Below are positions 36,785 through 49,170 of a DNA stretch of 64,000 bases, piece by piece. Made by a program: the position numbers and the translations under genes. The stretch is taken from assembly GCA_013407085.1 (NCBI GenBank), contig JACCGJ010019481.1:1-64000 (forward strand), read 5' to 3'. This stretch comes from Atriophallophorus winterbourni. Its lineage: Eukaryota; Platyhelminthes; Trematoda; Plagiorchiida; Microphallidae. The notes beneath the pieces are model-generated. The model saw only the letters and a list, made by a program, of their open reading frames with translations, was not told the origin of the DNA and ran no database searches. Numbering within the stretch: the stretch's first letter is position 1; each line of letters starts with the position of its first letter.

Positions 36785-36896
36785 TGTAATGAATTAAATT
36801 GTATTGAATTAAATAAGATGACCAACACAAGAATGGAAGTGAGAACAAACCACGCTCACTCAAATTACACAGTATGTATTGATTAATGTAGCTTTT
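36785..36896 (-). repeat. Direct repeat R, copy 1
   Basis: A 112-bp block starting TGTAATGAATT in plus coordinates. About five differences from 37704-37815; both continue for a further 90 bp with weaker similarity. Confidence 0.85.
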
Positions 36897-37255
36897 AAAA
36901 AGAGAACTAAAATAACATTATGACTGATTAATATTGAATAAATGATACTATATTATTAATCGCTAATAGAACAGGCACCACATTCACCGCATTTTGCGAA
37001 TGATTCTGGGGATTTATAATCAGGGTACGCCTTGTTTAGATGAGCTAGACGGCAGTGCTGAAATCGCTTGATAAAATGAGTTCGGTGATTTATTTGAAAT
37101 ATTATCTGATGAATTCTGAAGTTTCCTAACTTTTTAGCCACTTTCTTGGTAATAAAAACTAGATTTTCCTTTTGAACCAATGATACAGGCGGATGTGGAC
37201 GTGTTAACAGGAGTAGCGCTTGAGTCGGTTCCTAGGTAACTTTTTCGACAGGTTC

Positions 37256-37700
37256 TCAAAGTCCATATGGAATAAGGCGGCGTTTGAGAAACACAGGGTT
37301 CCCTTCTATGTCAAGAGGAATTTTAGGAATTCGCATTCCACCAGTTGCTTGCGAACATTTATATATGAGATTCTTCAACTCTGGAATGTCTTCAGACGAT
37401 GTCAAGAGAGATAGACTGATTTTTAGTGCTTGCATAGCTTTCAGACCAAGAATATATGGACCATGTTTAATAACAAAGAATCTACAGGTAGCAATATTCA
37501 TTTCATCCCGGATGGAGATCATACACGATCCAACGACAGGAATAGAATGTCCAGTAATGCCTTTAATTTTGAGGCTAGTAGGTTGGATTTTCACATTAGG
37601 AGCAATCTGTTTTAGATATCTCTGGGTAATAAGCGATTCAACGCTACTCGTATCTACAATAAAATTGAATTTGACATGAAAAATAGTTGTTTGCGATGCC
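37256..37700 (-). pseudogene. Ty3/gypsy retropepsin fragment
   Basis: FNFIVDTSSVESLITQRYL gives the flap-side catalytic DTS motif. GITGHSIPVVGSC and GPYILGLKAMQALKIS follow, the latter the conserved ILG block of gypsy aspartic proteases. The start of the RT (VFLKRRLIPYGL) then appears and is cut off near 37256. The usual DTGS/DTGA reads DTSS. Retropepsins process Gag-Pol polyprotein as homodimers (family knowledge). Confidence 0.8.
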
Positions 37701-37703
37701 AAG

Positions 37704-37815
37704 TGTAATGAATTGAATTGCATTGAATTAAATGAGATAACCAACACAAGAATGGAAGTGAGAACAAACCACGCTCACTCAAATTACACAGTATGTATTG
37801 ATTAATGTAGCTTTT
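37704..37815 (-). repeat. Direct repeat R, copy 2
   Basis: Partner of 36785-36896, immediately upstream of the retropepsin frame on the minus strand, 919 bp away from copy 1. Confidence 0.85.
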
Positions 37816-38399
37816 ACAACGAGAACATGAATAACGGTATTATTGATTATTATTAGATGAATGATGTTGAATAATTGAATATTATAGATCGTTGATCGAA
37901 CAATCACCACAATTACTCAGACTTCCAGGTTTTCGTAACTTGTGTTTGGGTTCATAAGTCTACATTTCGCTTACTAATATGAAGAAACAGAGAAACTTTT
38001 CACCGAATTGGCCGAGAAGGATTTGGCAGGTAATGAGCCGATCGAAACATTTCAAGTGCAATTCAAAGTAATTCAATGGGTTAAATTCAACTGAGCTCCA
38101 TATATCCTCGTAAACGAGGTAGTTCATACTATTCACCATTTTCATACCTCTCTTTTGACTCACTCCTAGGAATCACTTTCGACTTTAGACTGTGAAACGA
38201 ACCGGTTGCTCAACAGTGGACTAATATGCCCGGGAAGTGAGACAGAAACTTACTAGCAAGATTGACTGCAAATGAACGACGAAAGGTTGAGAGCATCCTG
38301 ATTGCGCTACTTATTCTCTGACAAATGTCCGCCTTCAAATTCAATAATCCATGACCAAAAGTCTAATTTTTTACTGAAACCTAGTGGTTTCAACATATT

Positions 38400-38600
38400 T
38401 ATGTACATTAGTCAGTCAGTTATCTATCTGACTAAGCCATCAAATGCTCTTTGCAGTTGTTCATGACCATCGCGATGGAATATTGCTTACAATGATGTTG
38501 AATAACAACAGGCCGAAAACAGATCCCTGTGAAACACCTGAGCTCGCTGTCGACGCTGAAGTCGAACCGCGATTGAATTATCTAAGCATATAGTCCCACG
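38400..38600 (-). pseudogene. CR1-like RT scrap
   Basis: Minus strand SSGVSQGSVFGLLLFNIIV (about 38548-38490) is the GVPQGS block of CR1 RT. It abuts the next fragment, which is on the opposite strand. Confidence 0.6.
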
Positions 38601-38607
38601 GATAACT

Positions 38608-38895
38608 AACACCTATATCAGTCCAAGAATGAGGTACGCTGTACAAGCGTGGTCCCAATGTTTACGAAAGCACATGACCCTTCTAAAACGCGTATATCAC
38701 CTCGCTACAAAACTGTTGACAGGACTATAAAACCAGCCACACTATAAAAATATTGTAACTCTGAACCTGCTTGACCTTTCGAACCGTCGTGACAGGGGTG
38801 AGTTGATCCTGATGTTCAACATTCTGCATAACGTTGATCTCCCACTTAAACAACTGTTTCATTGGCATAATTATTCCACTCTCTAGATAAATTGT
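38608..38895 (+). pseudogene. CR1-like RT C-terminal fragment
   Basis: RMRYAVQAWSQCLRKHMTLL, RVYHLATKLLTGL and YKNIVTLNLLDLSNRRDRGE are read in one frame with one stop. They match the C-terminal RT region of CR1 copies at 40.1-40.3 and 48.7-48.9 kb. Confidence 0.75.
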
Positions 38896-39414
38896 TAAAC
38901 TTTCTTCATGCTGTTCGAGTATGTTTTACAAGGAACTCTCTGACTAAAAACATCATTTGTTCATGAATCCTAAACATGTTCACGGCTAAACTTGACAAGT
39001 ATATGTTGGCCAAATCCAACATCACACCTCATAATAGACCCGGAGTTTTGAATCTTTCGGTGTAAGGAATATTGCTGTGTTATCGATTTTATCAAACAAA
39101 GCAATATTTTTTTTAAACGAAGAAGCTCAGACTTCTAACTCGTACTCCATCTTAGGGCAAAGGTAGACGTCCATTATTCTTGTTAACCTTACCGGCGAGA
39201 ATCTTTCAATTACTCTTCGAAAGATACCTAACAATCTGCTGGCTTGTCGATATATTTATTCTGGCAGTTTATATGCTCTTAAGCTTTCCACTAGTCCATA
39301 CTTCAAAGTCATTTATCCAACGATCTTAATGCGAAGATTTCAGTTAATAATTGAGGTGTATAAATAACATTCTTGTTAAGGTGGATATTCTTGTTTTTCC
39401 GTATGTTGAATGTT

Positions 39415-40705
39415 AATCTCCGAGGCACAGCATGGATTCAGGAAAAAACGATCCTGCCTGACAAACTTGCTATTAGCAAAAGAATCTTGATCTGAGCTAC
39501 TGGATGCCGGCAACTCCGTGGACGTAATTTATATCGATTTCTCAAAAGCCTTCGATCGTATGAATCATGAAATACTTTCGTCGAAACTGCTCACCCACGG
39601 AGTACAGGGTAAACTCCATGCATGGATTAATGAATGGTTGATATCTCGTGAGATGTACCTGAGAGTCAAAAACGAACTATCCGAGTCGATTAAAGTTGCC
39701 CGTGGTGTCCCACAAGGATCAGTCTTCGAACCGCTTTTGTTTTTAATTTATATAAACGACTTGCCTACTGTATTACAGTCCTCCGTGCTTATTTTGCTGA
39801 TGACGCAAAGCTTTGGCGCAAGATTAACTCCACTGACGACACGCAGAACCTGCAATGGGATCTCGATATGATTCACACTTGGTCCATAGACAACGGAATG
39901 CCCCTGAATGCTTCGAAATGCAGCCTATTGTCTCTCAACAGCAAGTCGAGCAAAGAGTATTATCTTGGTCGCACTGTTATTAAACCCGCATCCACTGAAA
40001 AAGATTTGAGTGTGATTATCCAAACAGACTTAGGAAACTCAATGCAATGTCGACTGTCTGCCTGCAAAGCTGAAAACAACTTGGGTCTCCTTAGAAGAGT
40101 CCTAGGTTTGTTTGACCCCAATATTGCCTGCAAATTGATTTCAACGTATAGCCGTCATCATGTTGAATATGCTATACCGGCATGTGATCCATGGTTGAAA
40201 AAATATATTCTGCTATTAGAAACTCCACGGCGCAGAGCGACAAAACTCGTCCTGGGACTATCAAATTATCCATACGAAACGCGACTTAAATTATTGAATT
40301 TGCATTCGGCTCGAGGAGCACTAATATTCATTTGGACCATGCTTAATCAAAAAATCATCCTTGCGGTCATTTGTTTCATCTTTCCCACAACACACATCTG
40401 CGAGGTCATCAATCAAAATTTTACCAACAGCATAGCAGGTTGAACTGCCGCAAATATGCATTTTCCGTTCGCAATGTGCAACTGTGGAACAGTTTACCTA
40501 CCCATGTGGTACAATCTGGAACTGTTGAATTTTTCAAAAAAATCACTAGATATCCACATGGGAAAGTATGTTTTTTATGTTTGACAATAACCTAACAATA
40601 TTTCAATATATTTTATCATCCGACCCGATGTATATTTTTGTAGGTCTTGTAAAGCATAGCTTTTTACCTGCATATAATCTATGAATAAATCTATGAATAT
40701 CATTC
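39415..40705 (+). mobile_element. CR1-like LINE, 5'-truncated
   Basis: RT begins at EAQHGFRKKRSCLTNLLLAK (39424). It runs through VIYIDFSKAFDRMNHEILSS and ARGVPQGSVFEPLLFLIYIN (39518-39871), shifts within the FADD block near 39800, and continues as AKLWRKINSTDD and STEKDLSVIIQTDLGNSMQC to about 40440. A second shift leads to SRLNCRKYAFSVRNVQLWNS (40371-40595). The 3' UTR ends about 40705 with two CTATGAATAAAT-type units. Two or three frameshifts make it inactive. Confidence 0.85.
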
Positions 40706-41830
40706 ACAGCCTCCGAAACTGATACGAGGTCTAAATCCATTGGCAGGTTCTCACATTATTTTACAGAACTGATTCGAGTTCAAATTTTGGATAATATGAG
40801 TGGTGGTTAGTAATTGATGCATAACAGAAAAAGAAGCCCGAACTGTGCATATCCTCGTGGAACTTCGATAATGTGTTCAATTTTATCGTATAGCATTCCC
40901 TTTACTTTAATCCGTCTGACATATAATCACACAACTATTCTAGAATTGCAAACAAAATCTCAAATGCATCAGTTTTTCAGGAAACAATTGGTGACCGACC
41001 TTTAAAAAACCTTTGGAAATGCCCAAATAACAAATGCGAATGCAATTACTTCTATTCAACTATCTCGTCCAGTTGTCTACAGCCACGAGATGATTTATGA
41101 TTCGAAAGCTATGAGATTGAAATCCATGTTGCTGATGGCGAAAGGAATCACGCGTTTAAAATGTGACCATTATTTCTGAGACTATACGCTAGATAAACTT
41201 ACCAATGACCGGTAATAGTATGTGGCTAAATCGCCGTGAAACACAGTTGAGTAATGAATCGAAAGAGCATTTATGGTTTCGGACAGGCTCTCCCTGATTT
41301 TTTAAGATTATAAACAGCAAAAATACCTGGTTTGATAGTCGTTCATTATTTTGTATAATTTCTTTGGGTTGCGTTCAATTTTTGAGAGCAGCTTTAATTG
41401 GTGCGCTTCCTAATCCTCTCTGATATGTGTATAACATGAAAATGTTGAAAAATAGTAGACATATTGTTGGTTTATGCTGCATGCATGTTGCTCGCTTCAG
41501 CATTCAACATTCCGATGGGATATTTGTCGTAATTTTCATAGGTCAGAATTTGTTTCACTTGGAACAGGCGAGATAAATATTCAGTGAATACAATAAAATA
41601 ATCACGATATAGAAATATGAAGCGTGCCAAGTTGTGGTCGGAACACCTATTTTACACCCATGAACAATCAACACGACGTCTTGAATGAAGACAAAGCAGG
41701 TTGCTAGACTGATGACCGAGCATTTTTCCTAAAATATAATTGATCACATTAACAACTCAGTGAGTGCTGCTGCAAAAATCTCCAATGCAGAACTGAAATT
41801 ACCAATTGAATAAAAATTAAGTGTTATCCA
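40706..41830. other. No recognised gene
   Basis: AT-rich. A short ORF at 40814-41005 lacks recognisable motifs. Confidence 0.35.
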
Positions 41831-41939
41831 TTCTTTAGTATTACGTATAGGAGTTCACTCTACACTACATCGGCGTTAGAACTGACCTCTAAAACTCAGG
41901 CAAAAGAGAAAGTTCAAAGCAAAACGGTTCCACATCACA

Positions 41940-42249
41940 AGGAGAAGAAAAATTCGAAAAAAAACGCATAAAAAATTTGCTTGTATTATGCACCAATATT
42001 CCTGAGTCAGAGGTGACGCTCTTTCAAGAAAAGCAAAAGCATGACCGTAAAAACTATTTCGGCATTTTTAATCGAATCAGCTTCGATAGTATACACTCCG
42101 TGTCGGTAACTCGAATAACTCGTCATCCGAAATCCCTGAATCAAGATAAAACACGTCTTCTAAAAATCACTTTCGCTAACGAAAAGGACGTGGAAAATGT
42201 CCTACTAAATTCGTGTTAGCTCCGAACGCAATGTGTCTTATCACACCGT
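41940..42249 (+). pseudogene. CR1-B ORF1, first RNA-binding-like domain
   Basis: After a basic KEKKNSKK-type stretch comes LLVLCTNIPESEVTLFQEKQ, then KHDRKNYF, VTRITRHPKSLNQDKTRLLK and ITFANEKDVENVLLNS. The pattern NIPES..HDR..RL/I.R...LKI.F is that of LINE ORF1 RRM-like domains. The frame meets a stop at 42217-42219, about 30 bp before the RTE target site. Confidence 0.65.
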
Positions 42250-42262
42250 ATATATGCTGACG

Positions 42263-45200
42263 GCGGGTGACTGGCGCCTCAAAACCAGTTTGCTCCGGGC
42301 AGATGGAGCTCGTTAGCCTGGGAGGGCAGTCCATCTAAGGGAAGGAAAACCCTGATTCCAAACCTCCGCTGCCATGCGGCATACCCGACTGCGGGAAAGG
42401 CTTCGGGAGTGAACCCTGAGGAAAAATCCCTGCTGCCTTGCGGGAAGACTTTTAAGTCAAAGGCTCCGGGTGGGGTCCCCTAAGCTAACCCCCTACTTCG
42501 GCCTTGGCAACCGGGTAGTATGTCGCCTACAACAAGAACCATGGAATCCACTTCATCCACAACTCGCTGTCAAAATCACGTTCGCTACATTACATCACAT
42601 GCCGATCCTTATATCCCACGACCCTCATTACACACAAGCAATGAATCTCGTCAAGATGCCCTTTCCAGCTCGCCAAACACAGAACAGCCAAGCCAGAGTG
42701 CTCACTTCCTGAAACCCGTATGCCCTTCAAGCTAGCTGCATTCAACGTCAGGACCTTGAGGCAAACAGGACAACAGGCTGGGTTAGCTCGTACACTAGAA
42801 ACGATGAGAGTAGACGTCTGCTGCCTATCAGAAACGCGCTTACACGACTCTAGTCATGTGATAAACCTATGCTCACCGAATAATACCGGAGTCAAGTTCC
42901 GTTTGCGTGTATCTGGTGATGAAGAGGCCCAGACAGCGGGACTTACAGGAGTTGGTATTGCCCTGAGCTCACGCGCCGAGGCAGCCTTGATCGACTGGTT
43001 ACCTGTCAATAGCCGTTTGTGCGCCGTCCGACTTTGTGGCTCATGCAAAATCAGTCAACACAGGCAGACCACCCGTGCACTTTTCGTCATCGCAACCTAC
43101 GCCCCCACTGACTGCAGTGCTGATTTAGCGAATTCTACCGAGGTCTAGACGAATTACTGCGTAAAGCACGAAAGTCGGATATTGTCACCCTGGCTGGCGA
43201 TCTTAATGCCCGAGTTGGCCGCCTCTCACAAAGTGAACGACACCTCGGTGGTCCATATGGTCTCGATTGCGTCCGATCAGACAACGGTGAACGCCTGTTG
43301 AGTCTGTGTGCTGAGCACCGCCTATTTCTCAGCAGCGTCAACTTCCGACATTCCAAACAACGGTCAGCAACATGGAGATCTCCCTCGACAGGACTCTGGA
43401 CACAAATTGATCACATTGCGATCAGTTATCGATGGCGTTCCAGTGTGCAAGACTGCAGATCATATTGGTCGACCTGCTTATCATCAGACCACGCGTTAGT
43501 CTGTGCAAACCTAACTATGCGTTTCAGCGGATCGCGTAAGAAAAATATCACGAGGCTGGATACGCTTAAACTATCAGATAGAGCAGTGGCAGAGAACTAT
43601 CTAATGGCCCTATCTAATGCACTTGGACCCCATCCTGATAATATTGAGGAGCATTGGGCTCAAATCCAAAGCGCAATGTATCATGCTGGCCTGGAAAGCT
43701 GTGGAACATCAAAGCGAACAGATTCCAACTGGATATCTGCTGCTACAGCCAAATTAATTGACCAACAGCGTTCCTTACCTCCGGGGGAAAGATATGATGA
43801 ACAGCGCAGGCAAATTCGCCACCAGTTGAAGACCAGCCTCAAAACGAACCGAGAATCATGGTGGGAAGAGCGGGCAAGCGAGATGGAAGCAGCCCAAGCA
43901 GTTGGCAACACCCGCAAATTGTTCCAGCTTATACGCTCCACGGGACCCCGAATGCCCAGCGTGAGCGAACTCATCACGGAAGCAGATGGGTCGTTGATTA
44001 CCAACAGAGAAAAGCGAATGGACCGCTGGAGGGAACATTTCGCTAGCCAATTCAATCAACCGCGACCACTCTCTGTTGCTCAGCCTAGTGGCTCCACCAC
44101 TCAGTGGCCGGCCCCACAGGAACCACCTACAGAGGCCGAAATTCGCTCACACATAATGAAGCTTAAACGACACAAAGCCCCTGGTTTAGACGAGCTACCA
44201 GCCGAACTATTTGTTGAAGGTGTCGACGTTTTGTGCAGTGAACTGTCAGTGCTCTTCGGAAAGATCTGGAACGAGGAAACCATACCCAGCGCGTGGGTAC
44301 CGTCAGCCATCGTCCCAGTATTCAAGAAAGGGTCGAGGAAAGAGTGCGGTAATCACAGGGGTATCAGTCTCATACCGGTGGTCTCTAAACTGTTCGCATC
44401 AATCATCCTGACCATGCTTAACAGCTACCGAGAAGCAGAGTATCGAGAAGAACAGGCTGGTTTTAGAGGAGGACGCGGGTGTGTGGACCAAATCTTCACG
44501 CTCCGCCAAATTTTGGAGCAACGTTGCCAATACGCACGTCCAACAATCATCGTCTTCCTTGACATACGAGCAGCCTTCGACTCCATTGACAGAACCGCCC
44601 TCTGGGACTGTCTCATTCGCCATGGTGTCCCACCGAAGTACGTAATCCTGCTCAAGAAGCTGTACTGCCACACCACCGGCAGAGTCAAAGCCTATGGTGA
44701 CTTCTCCAAGCAGTTTACCATCTCCAGCGGGGTTCGTCAAGGATGTCCGATCTCCCCATTCCTATTTAACTTTGCGATTGACGATGTCATGCAGGCAGCA
44801 ACAGCCCAGCTACCGAAATGTGGGATCGACCTGCTCCCCGGTCGACGAGTTATGGATCTGGACTATGCTGACGACATTGCTCTCCTCGGAGAGGATGCTT
44901 GCGCCATACAAAGCGCTTTGGATCTACTCGTTGATCAGTTGTCGCTGTATGGATTACACTTCTCTCCGTCAAAATGCAAAGTGTTCCTACAGGATGGGAC
45001 AGACCCAACACTTGATTTGACGATCGAAAACCATAAACTGGAAGTGACTGACAGATTCACCTACCTAGGGAGCTGCATCACAACTGGGGGCGATATCGAA
45101 GCTGAAATCACAGCACGGATTGCAAGAGCACGCCATGCTTTCGCTGGGATACGGTATCTGTGGCGCCGACGCGATGTTGGATTACGCTTGAAGGGCAGAG

Positions 45201-45882
45201 TGTACCAGGCCACCGTACGAGCAGTTCTACTGTATGGCTGCGAGACGTGGACGCTGCGACAAGCGGATAGTCAACGATTATCGACGTTTGATCATCGCTG
45301 CCTGCGGAGTATAGCTCGTTTAAGCTGGCAACAGAAAGTCAAAAATGATGACGTCAGGAGGGCAGTCCTCGGCGATCGCTCTGTGTCACTCTCCGATCAT
45401 ATATCCATGTGCCAGCTGAGATGGCTGGGGCACGTTCTCCGTATGGATGAGCGACGCCTTCCTCGCCTAGCTCTTTTTGCTCTCGCCGGACCAGATTGGA
45501 AACGTTGCCGTGGCGGACAAAGGAATACCTGGCGGAAGACCCTCAAACGTCTAACAGCCCCACTAGCCATCGTGGGAACATCGCGCTTACCCGGGTGGGG
45601 TCCGAAGGACCGTGAAGACATGTGGCTGACAACACTCAGTGTGATGGCACAAGAAAGGAACCAGTGGCGAGAATCCTGCCGTGCTTGTGTTCCCGTTTAT
45701 CAATGACCCCCCCCCCTCCCTTATTCCAAAAAAGACAAAAAAAGATCAAAAGCGGCATGTGTAAACAGACAGACAAAAAATCACTTTTTTTTCTTTTTTT
45801 CTCTCATCATGTACCTTCTTCATGGTATACTTGTTGGCACACCTTCTGTAAAGACTTGTGTGAAATAATAATAATAATAATA
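42263..45882 (+). mobile_element. RTE-like LINE, near full length, nested in CR1-B
   Basis: A 3.62-kb insertion bounded by the 13-bp duplication ATATATGCTGACG at 42250-42262 and 45883-45895. It ends in an (AAT)n tail at 45865-45882, as RTE elements do. A GC-rich 450-bp 5' region precedes the coding frame and the 3' UTR is short, about 175 bp with a C9 run at 45707-45715. It is much richer in G+C than the flanks. Only one frameshift is seen, so the insertion is recent. Confidence 0.92.
42720..45706 (+). pseudogene. RTE endonuclease-reverse transcriptase, one frameshift
   Basis: The endonuclease starts MPFKLAAFNVRTLRQTGQQA with SETRLHD (catalytic Glu). A shift of one base just before 43130 moves the frame, after which it is open to 45706. 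That part holds VTLAGDLNARVG, a CLSSDHALV end and the RT with HKAPGLDELPAELF, FLDIRAAFDSIDRTALWDCL (motif A), SGVRQGCPISPFLFNFAIDD (motif B) and MDLDYADDIALL (catalytic YADD). The C-terminal module is LRWLGHVLRMDERRLPRLAL. The start is uncertain: open frames from 42470 and 42520 may code a variable N-terminus. Apart from the shift, all catalytic residues visible are intact. Confidence 0.92.
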
Positions 45883-45895
45883 ATATATGCTGACG

Positions 45896-46317
45896 TACCT
45901 TGGTGGCAAAGGTCAAAAGCACCGAATAGGCGGGATCAAACAGCAGCAGAGAGTTTTATTTTGCCTTACGTTCCAGAAAATTCGGGCGCCACAACGGGCT
46001 TCGAAAACAAAGAGCACGACCGTAAACAATGGTCATTTATAGCCGAAAATATCAGTTCCCAAAATTCTATAGTTGTCGACACATACAGAATACCTCGTTT
46101 GCCTAACTATTACGGAAAAGGTGCAAATTCACTAAAGGTTACGTTTCTTTTAAGTAGCACGGCGGATGATGTTCGAAGCAAACTAAAATTAAACAGAAAC
46201 AAGTTACCTGAAAACGTTAGACTGTGCAACTCAAAAGCCGCTGTTGAGGTCTACCTGGAGCCTTTAATTACGCTATTATTCGAGACTGGTGCAAATTCGC
46301 CAGCGAAATTATTTTGA
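45896..46317 (+). pseudogene. CR1-B ORF1, second RNA-binding-like domain
   Basis: Directly after the RTE's right target copy: VPWWQRSKAPNRRDQ, then FILPYVPENSGATTGFENKE, HDRKQWSFIAENI, TYRIPRLPNYYGKGANSLKV and a helix-rich tail, stopping at 46317. It parallels the first domain block for block. ORF2 begins at or just after this stop, in an overlapping frame. Confidence 0.65.
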
Positions 46318-49170
46318 ATCGCTTTAATTACGACATCGTTGGTCCAATAAATACTAATACTGACTCATTGTTACAATCTAAAAACTCACTTGAATGCATC
46401 TATACCAATGCTCGAAGTGTGTTCAACAAATTGACTGAACTGACCGAGCTGTGCAAACGATACACGCCAGACCTCGTTGCTGTTACTGAAACCTGGTTTC
46501 AATCCTGTATGACTGAAAGTGAACTCTTAATCCCCAACATGATGCTAATACGGAACGATCGCCCAAGCAAAGGTGGTGGTGTGGCTTTATACTGTCACGA
46601 ACGGTTTCAGTGCATGAAAATTCACGATCCGAACCTTGATTTCGAAGATACCCTCTGGTGCAGTCTCACGAATGTGTCACATTACGATTGCATTCTTGGA
46701 ATCATATATCGCCCTCCAGCCTCGAATGATACTCAGAATGACAGGTTATTACAAGCGCTAAATTACGCCGGAGAGAAACGTAGCTCGCAATTACTACTCA
46801 TCGGGGACATCAATCTTCCTCATCTCTTTGCCAGATCCGATTACCCTCTACACACATTTGATCACAAATTTCGTGAGGTGATCGACATGATTCCACTGCA
46901 TAATCATGTGTTTGACTTTACTCATAGAAGAGGATCAGAGTTGCCATCACTTTTGGATCTAATCTTTACTTCAGAGAAAACAGCAGTTGAGGGTGTTGAC
47001 TACATTGCGCCCCTCGGTCGGAGTGATCATCTGGTGCTAGCCTTTGAGTTTGTTTACAGTGCTAGACGAGTTTGTGCGTCCTCCAAACAATTCAGAAAGA
47101 TCGACCACGCTGGTCTACGTGGATCGCTTGGGCTAGTAAATTGGCAAGAACTTGATCAGCACAACACCGAAACACAATGCAGTGAGCTCACGAAAATACT
47201 TCAGTCAAACATAGATCATAATTCGCGATTTGTTGATGAACGACGGGCAAGTGATTTCCGATTTAAGCTTCGCAGTCGCACAAAAAAATGGCTCGGGAAA
47301 CGAAACTTGGCTTGGACTGAACACCGGAAGACCAGAACTGATGCCTCTTGGCAGCAATTTTCTAAAATTCGTAACAAAGTGAATGCTCTCGTCAAAGAGG
47401 ACAAGCAATATTACCATCTCTCTCTGTCATTGAAAATGGAAGAAAACCCTAAACTTCTCTATCGGATTGTCAATGCTCGGTCCAGTGTGAAACCAGGGGT
47501 GTTTCCTGTTATTTCTGAGAATGGATTAACAGTCACAGCAAAGGAAACGGCTGATACTCTCGATCAATTTTATGAAAATGTGTTTAGCCCGATAACGGTT
47601 AGGGCGAATGAGAATTTACTGACATCGATTGTATCTCAACAACTGAATGATATTGAGATAAATTCAGCGATTATACGAAGACACTTGTGTCGACTGAACC
47701 CTAGGAAATCTCCTGGAGCCGATGGAATAACACCAGCACTACTAAAATCCTGTGACCAGCAGCTGTGTGGAGCACTATGCCAATTGTTCCCACATTCCCT
47801 AACCGAAAGAGTGGTGCCAACAGAGTAGAAGACAGGGGTAATTTCACCAATTTATAAGGGTGGTAACCGTTTATATCCCGCGAACTACAGTCCTGTCACC
47901 CTACTCCCCGTGATATCCAAAGTTAGGGAGCGCATAGTGACGGAAAATATAGTTCATCACTTGGAATCACAAAATATACTATCTGTCTCCAGCATGGGTT
48001 TCGTAAAGCTCGCTCATGCTTGATAATCTTGCTGACGATATTAAACGATTGGACCCGAACGGTTGACGCAGGAGACAGTATGCACGCGTGCTATCTGTAT
48101 ATGTCGAAAGCTTTTAACAGTTTTTATCACTTCCTGTTGCTACAAAAGCTGAAACAGGTTAGTATTGACGGGCAGATACTCGTATGTTTCGAAAGCTACC
48201 TCGATGGGCGCAAGGCAAGTATTCGAGTTAATGGGGTACAATCACGAGCCATTGATACCTCCAGTGGTGTACCGCAAGGCTCCGTCCTCGGACCAGTGCT
48301 TTTTTAGTTTACATCAATGATTTACCTGAGACGCTCTCATGCAAGGTAGCCCTTTTTGCGGATGATGTTGAATATTGGATGCGAATAAAATCAACTGCAG
48401 ACTGCGTAAAACTGCAAAGTGATTTAGATGCAATACACGAATGTTCAGTTAGAAATAAACTGCCGTTCAATTTTCAAAAAATGCAAGTTACTGCAAATCG
48501 GTGAGCCATTTAAGTTCGAATATCACTTGAGGCAGACGATTTTGAGCTAGACCGGATCGGAGAAGGATCTTGAAGTCTGGATATGTGGCAGCCTAAAGAA
48601 CAGCGCACATTGTGAGGTCATTAAAAGCGTGCTTCGAAGCTCCTAGGTATGCTGCGACGGATCTTCAGAACCTTCACGCCTGGAACGTTGCCAAGCATCA
48701 TGAATAACTCTTTACTTCCCACAATGGAACGTGCATCTCAAGCATGGACTCCGTGGATGAAAAAAGATATATTCTTGCTTGACAGGATATATCATCGTGC
48801 AACCAAACTCGTGCGTGGATTTCGAGACCTTACATACGAGGAAAGATTGAAAAAGCTAAAGCTCCCCACTTCCATCCAACGTAGACTTCGAAGTGACGTT
48901 ATCATTACATACAAAATATTTAATATTCCAGATCATCCACTCAAACATTTCTTCAAATTGCGTGAGTCAGGAATTACACGTAGCCACGCAGCAGCACTAC
49001 AAATTCACCATTCTCGTACTAACTATCGCCGATATTTCCATTCAGCACGTGTCTGTTTTCTGTGGAATTCCCTTCCAGAAGCAATTATCACCTCTTCCTG
49101 TATCAAAACATTCACTCGAAACTTGGACACTTATTTGTTACATAACGATTTGACGATGTCTGTGTATTGA
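46314..49170 (+). pseudogene. CR1-B ORF2, endonuclease-reverse transcriptase, broken
   Basis: The AP-like endonuclease is complete: YTNARSVFNKLTELTE, VAVTETWF (catalytic Glu), GGGVALYC, LLLIGDINLPHLF and GRSDHLVLAFEF, residues about 25-245. The linker and RT start (RKSPGADGITPALLKS) follow. The first break is TAG at 47826; the frame then reads on to 48030, shifts to MSKAFNSFYHFLL and SSGVPQGSVLGPVLF (48020-48307), and shifts again through LFADDVEYW (about 48350). It ends in the C-terminal frame 48649-49170 with YHRATKLVRGFRDLTYEERL and FLWNSLPEAI. The family nicks target DNA and reverse-transcribes its own RNA there. Confidence 0.88.

Larger units (their letters stand above)
36785..38165 (-). 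mobile_element. Two partial Ty3/gypsy gag-protease fragments in tandem
   Basis: Minus strand. Two segments each end a Gag-like tail with a Cys pair (SFAKCGECGACSISD near 37010-36960; SLSNCGDCSIND near 37925-37885) followed by a shared AT-rich block (37815-37704 and 36896-36785, about 95% identical over 112 bp). Only the upstream copy continues into a protease. The spacing between copies is 919 bp. This is a pair of broken copies or a local duplication, not an element with LTRs. Confidence 0.6.

Noticed and set aside
43681..44740. Long minus-strand ORFs opposite the RTE reverse transcriptase
   Set aside because: Antisense shadows of a GC-rich coding frame; no family resemblance of their own.
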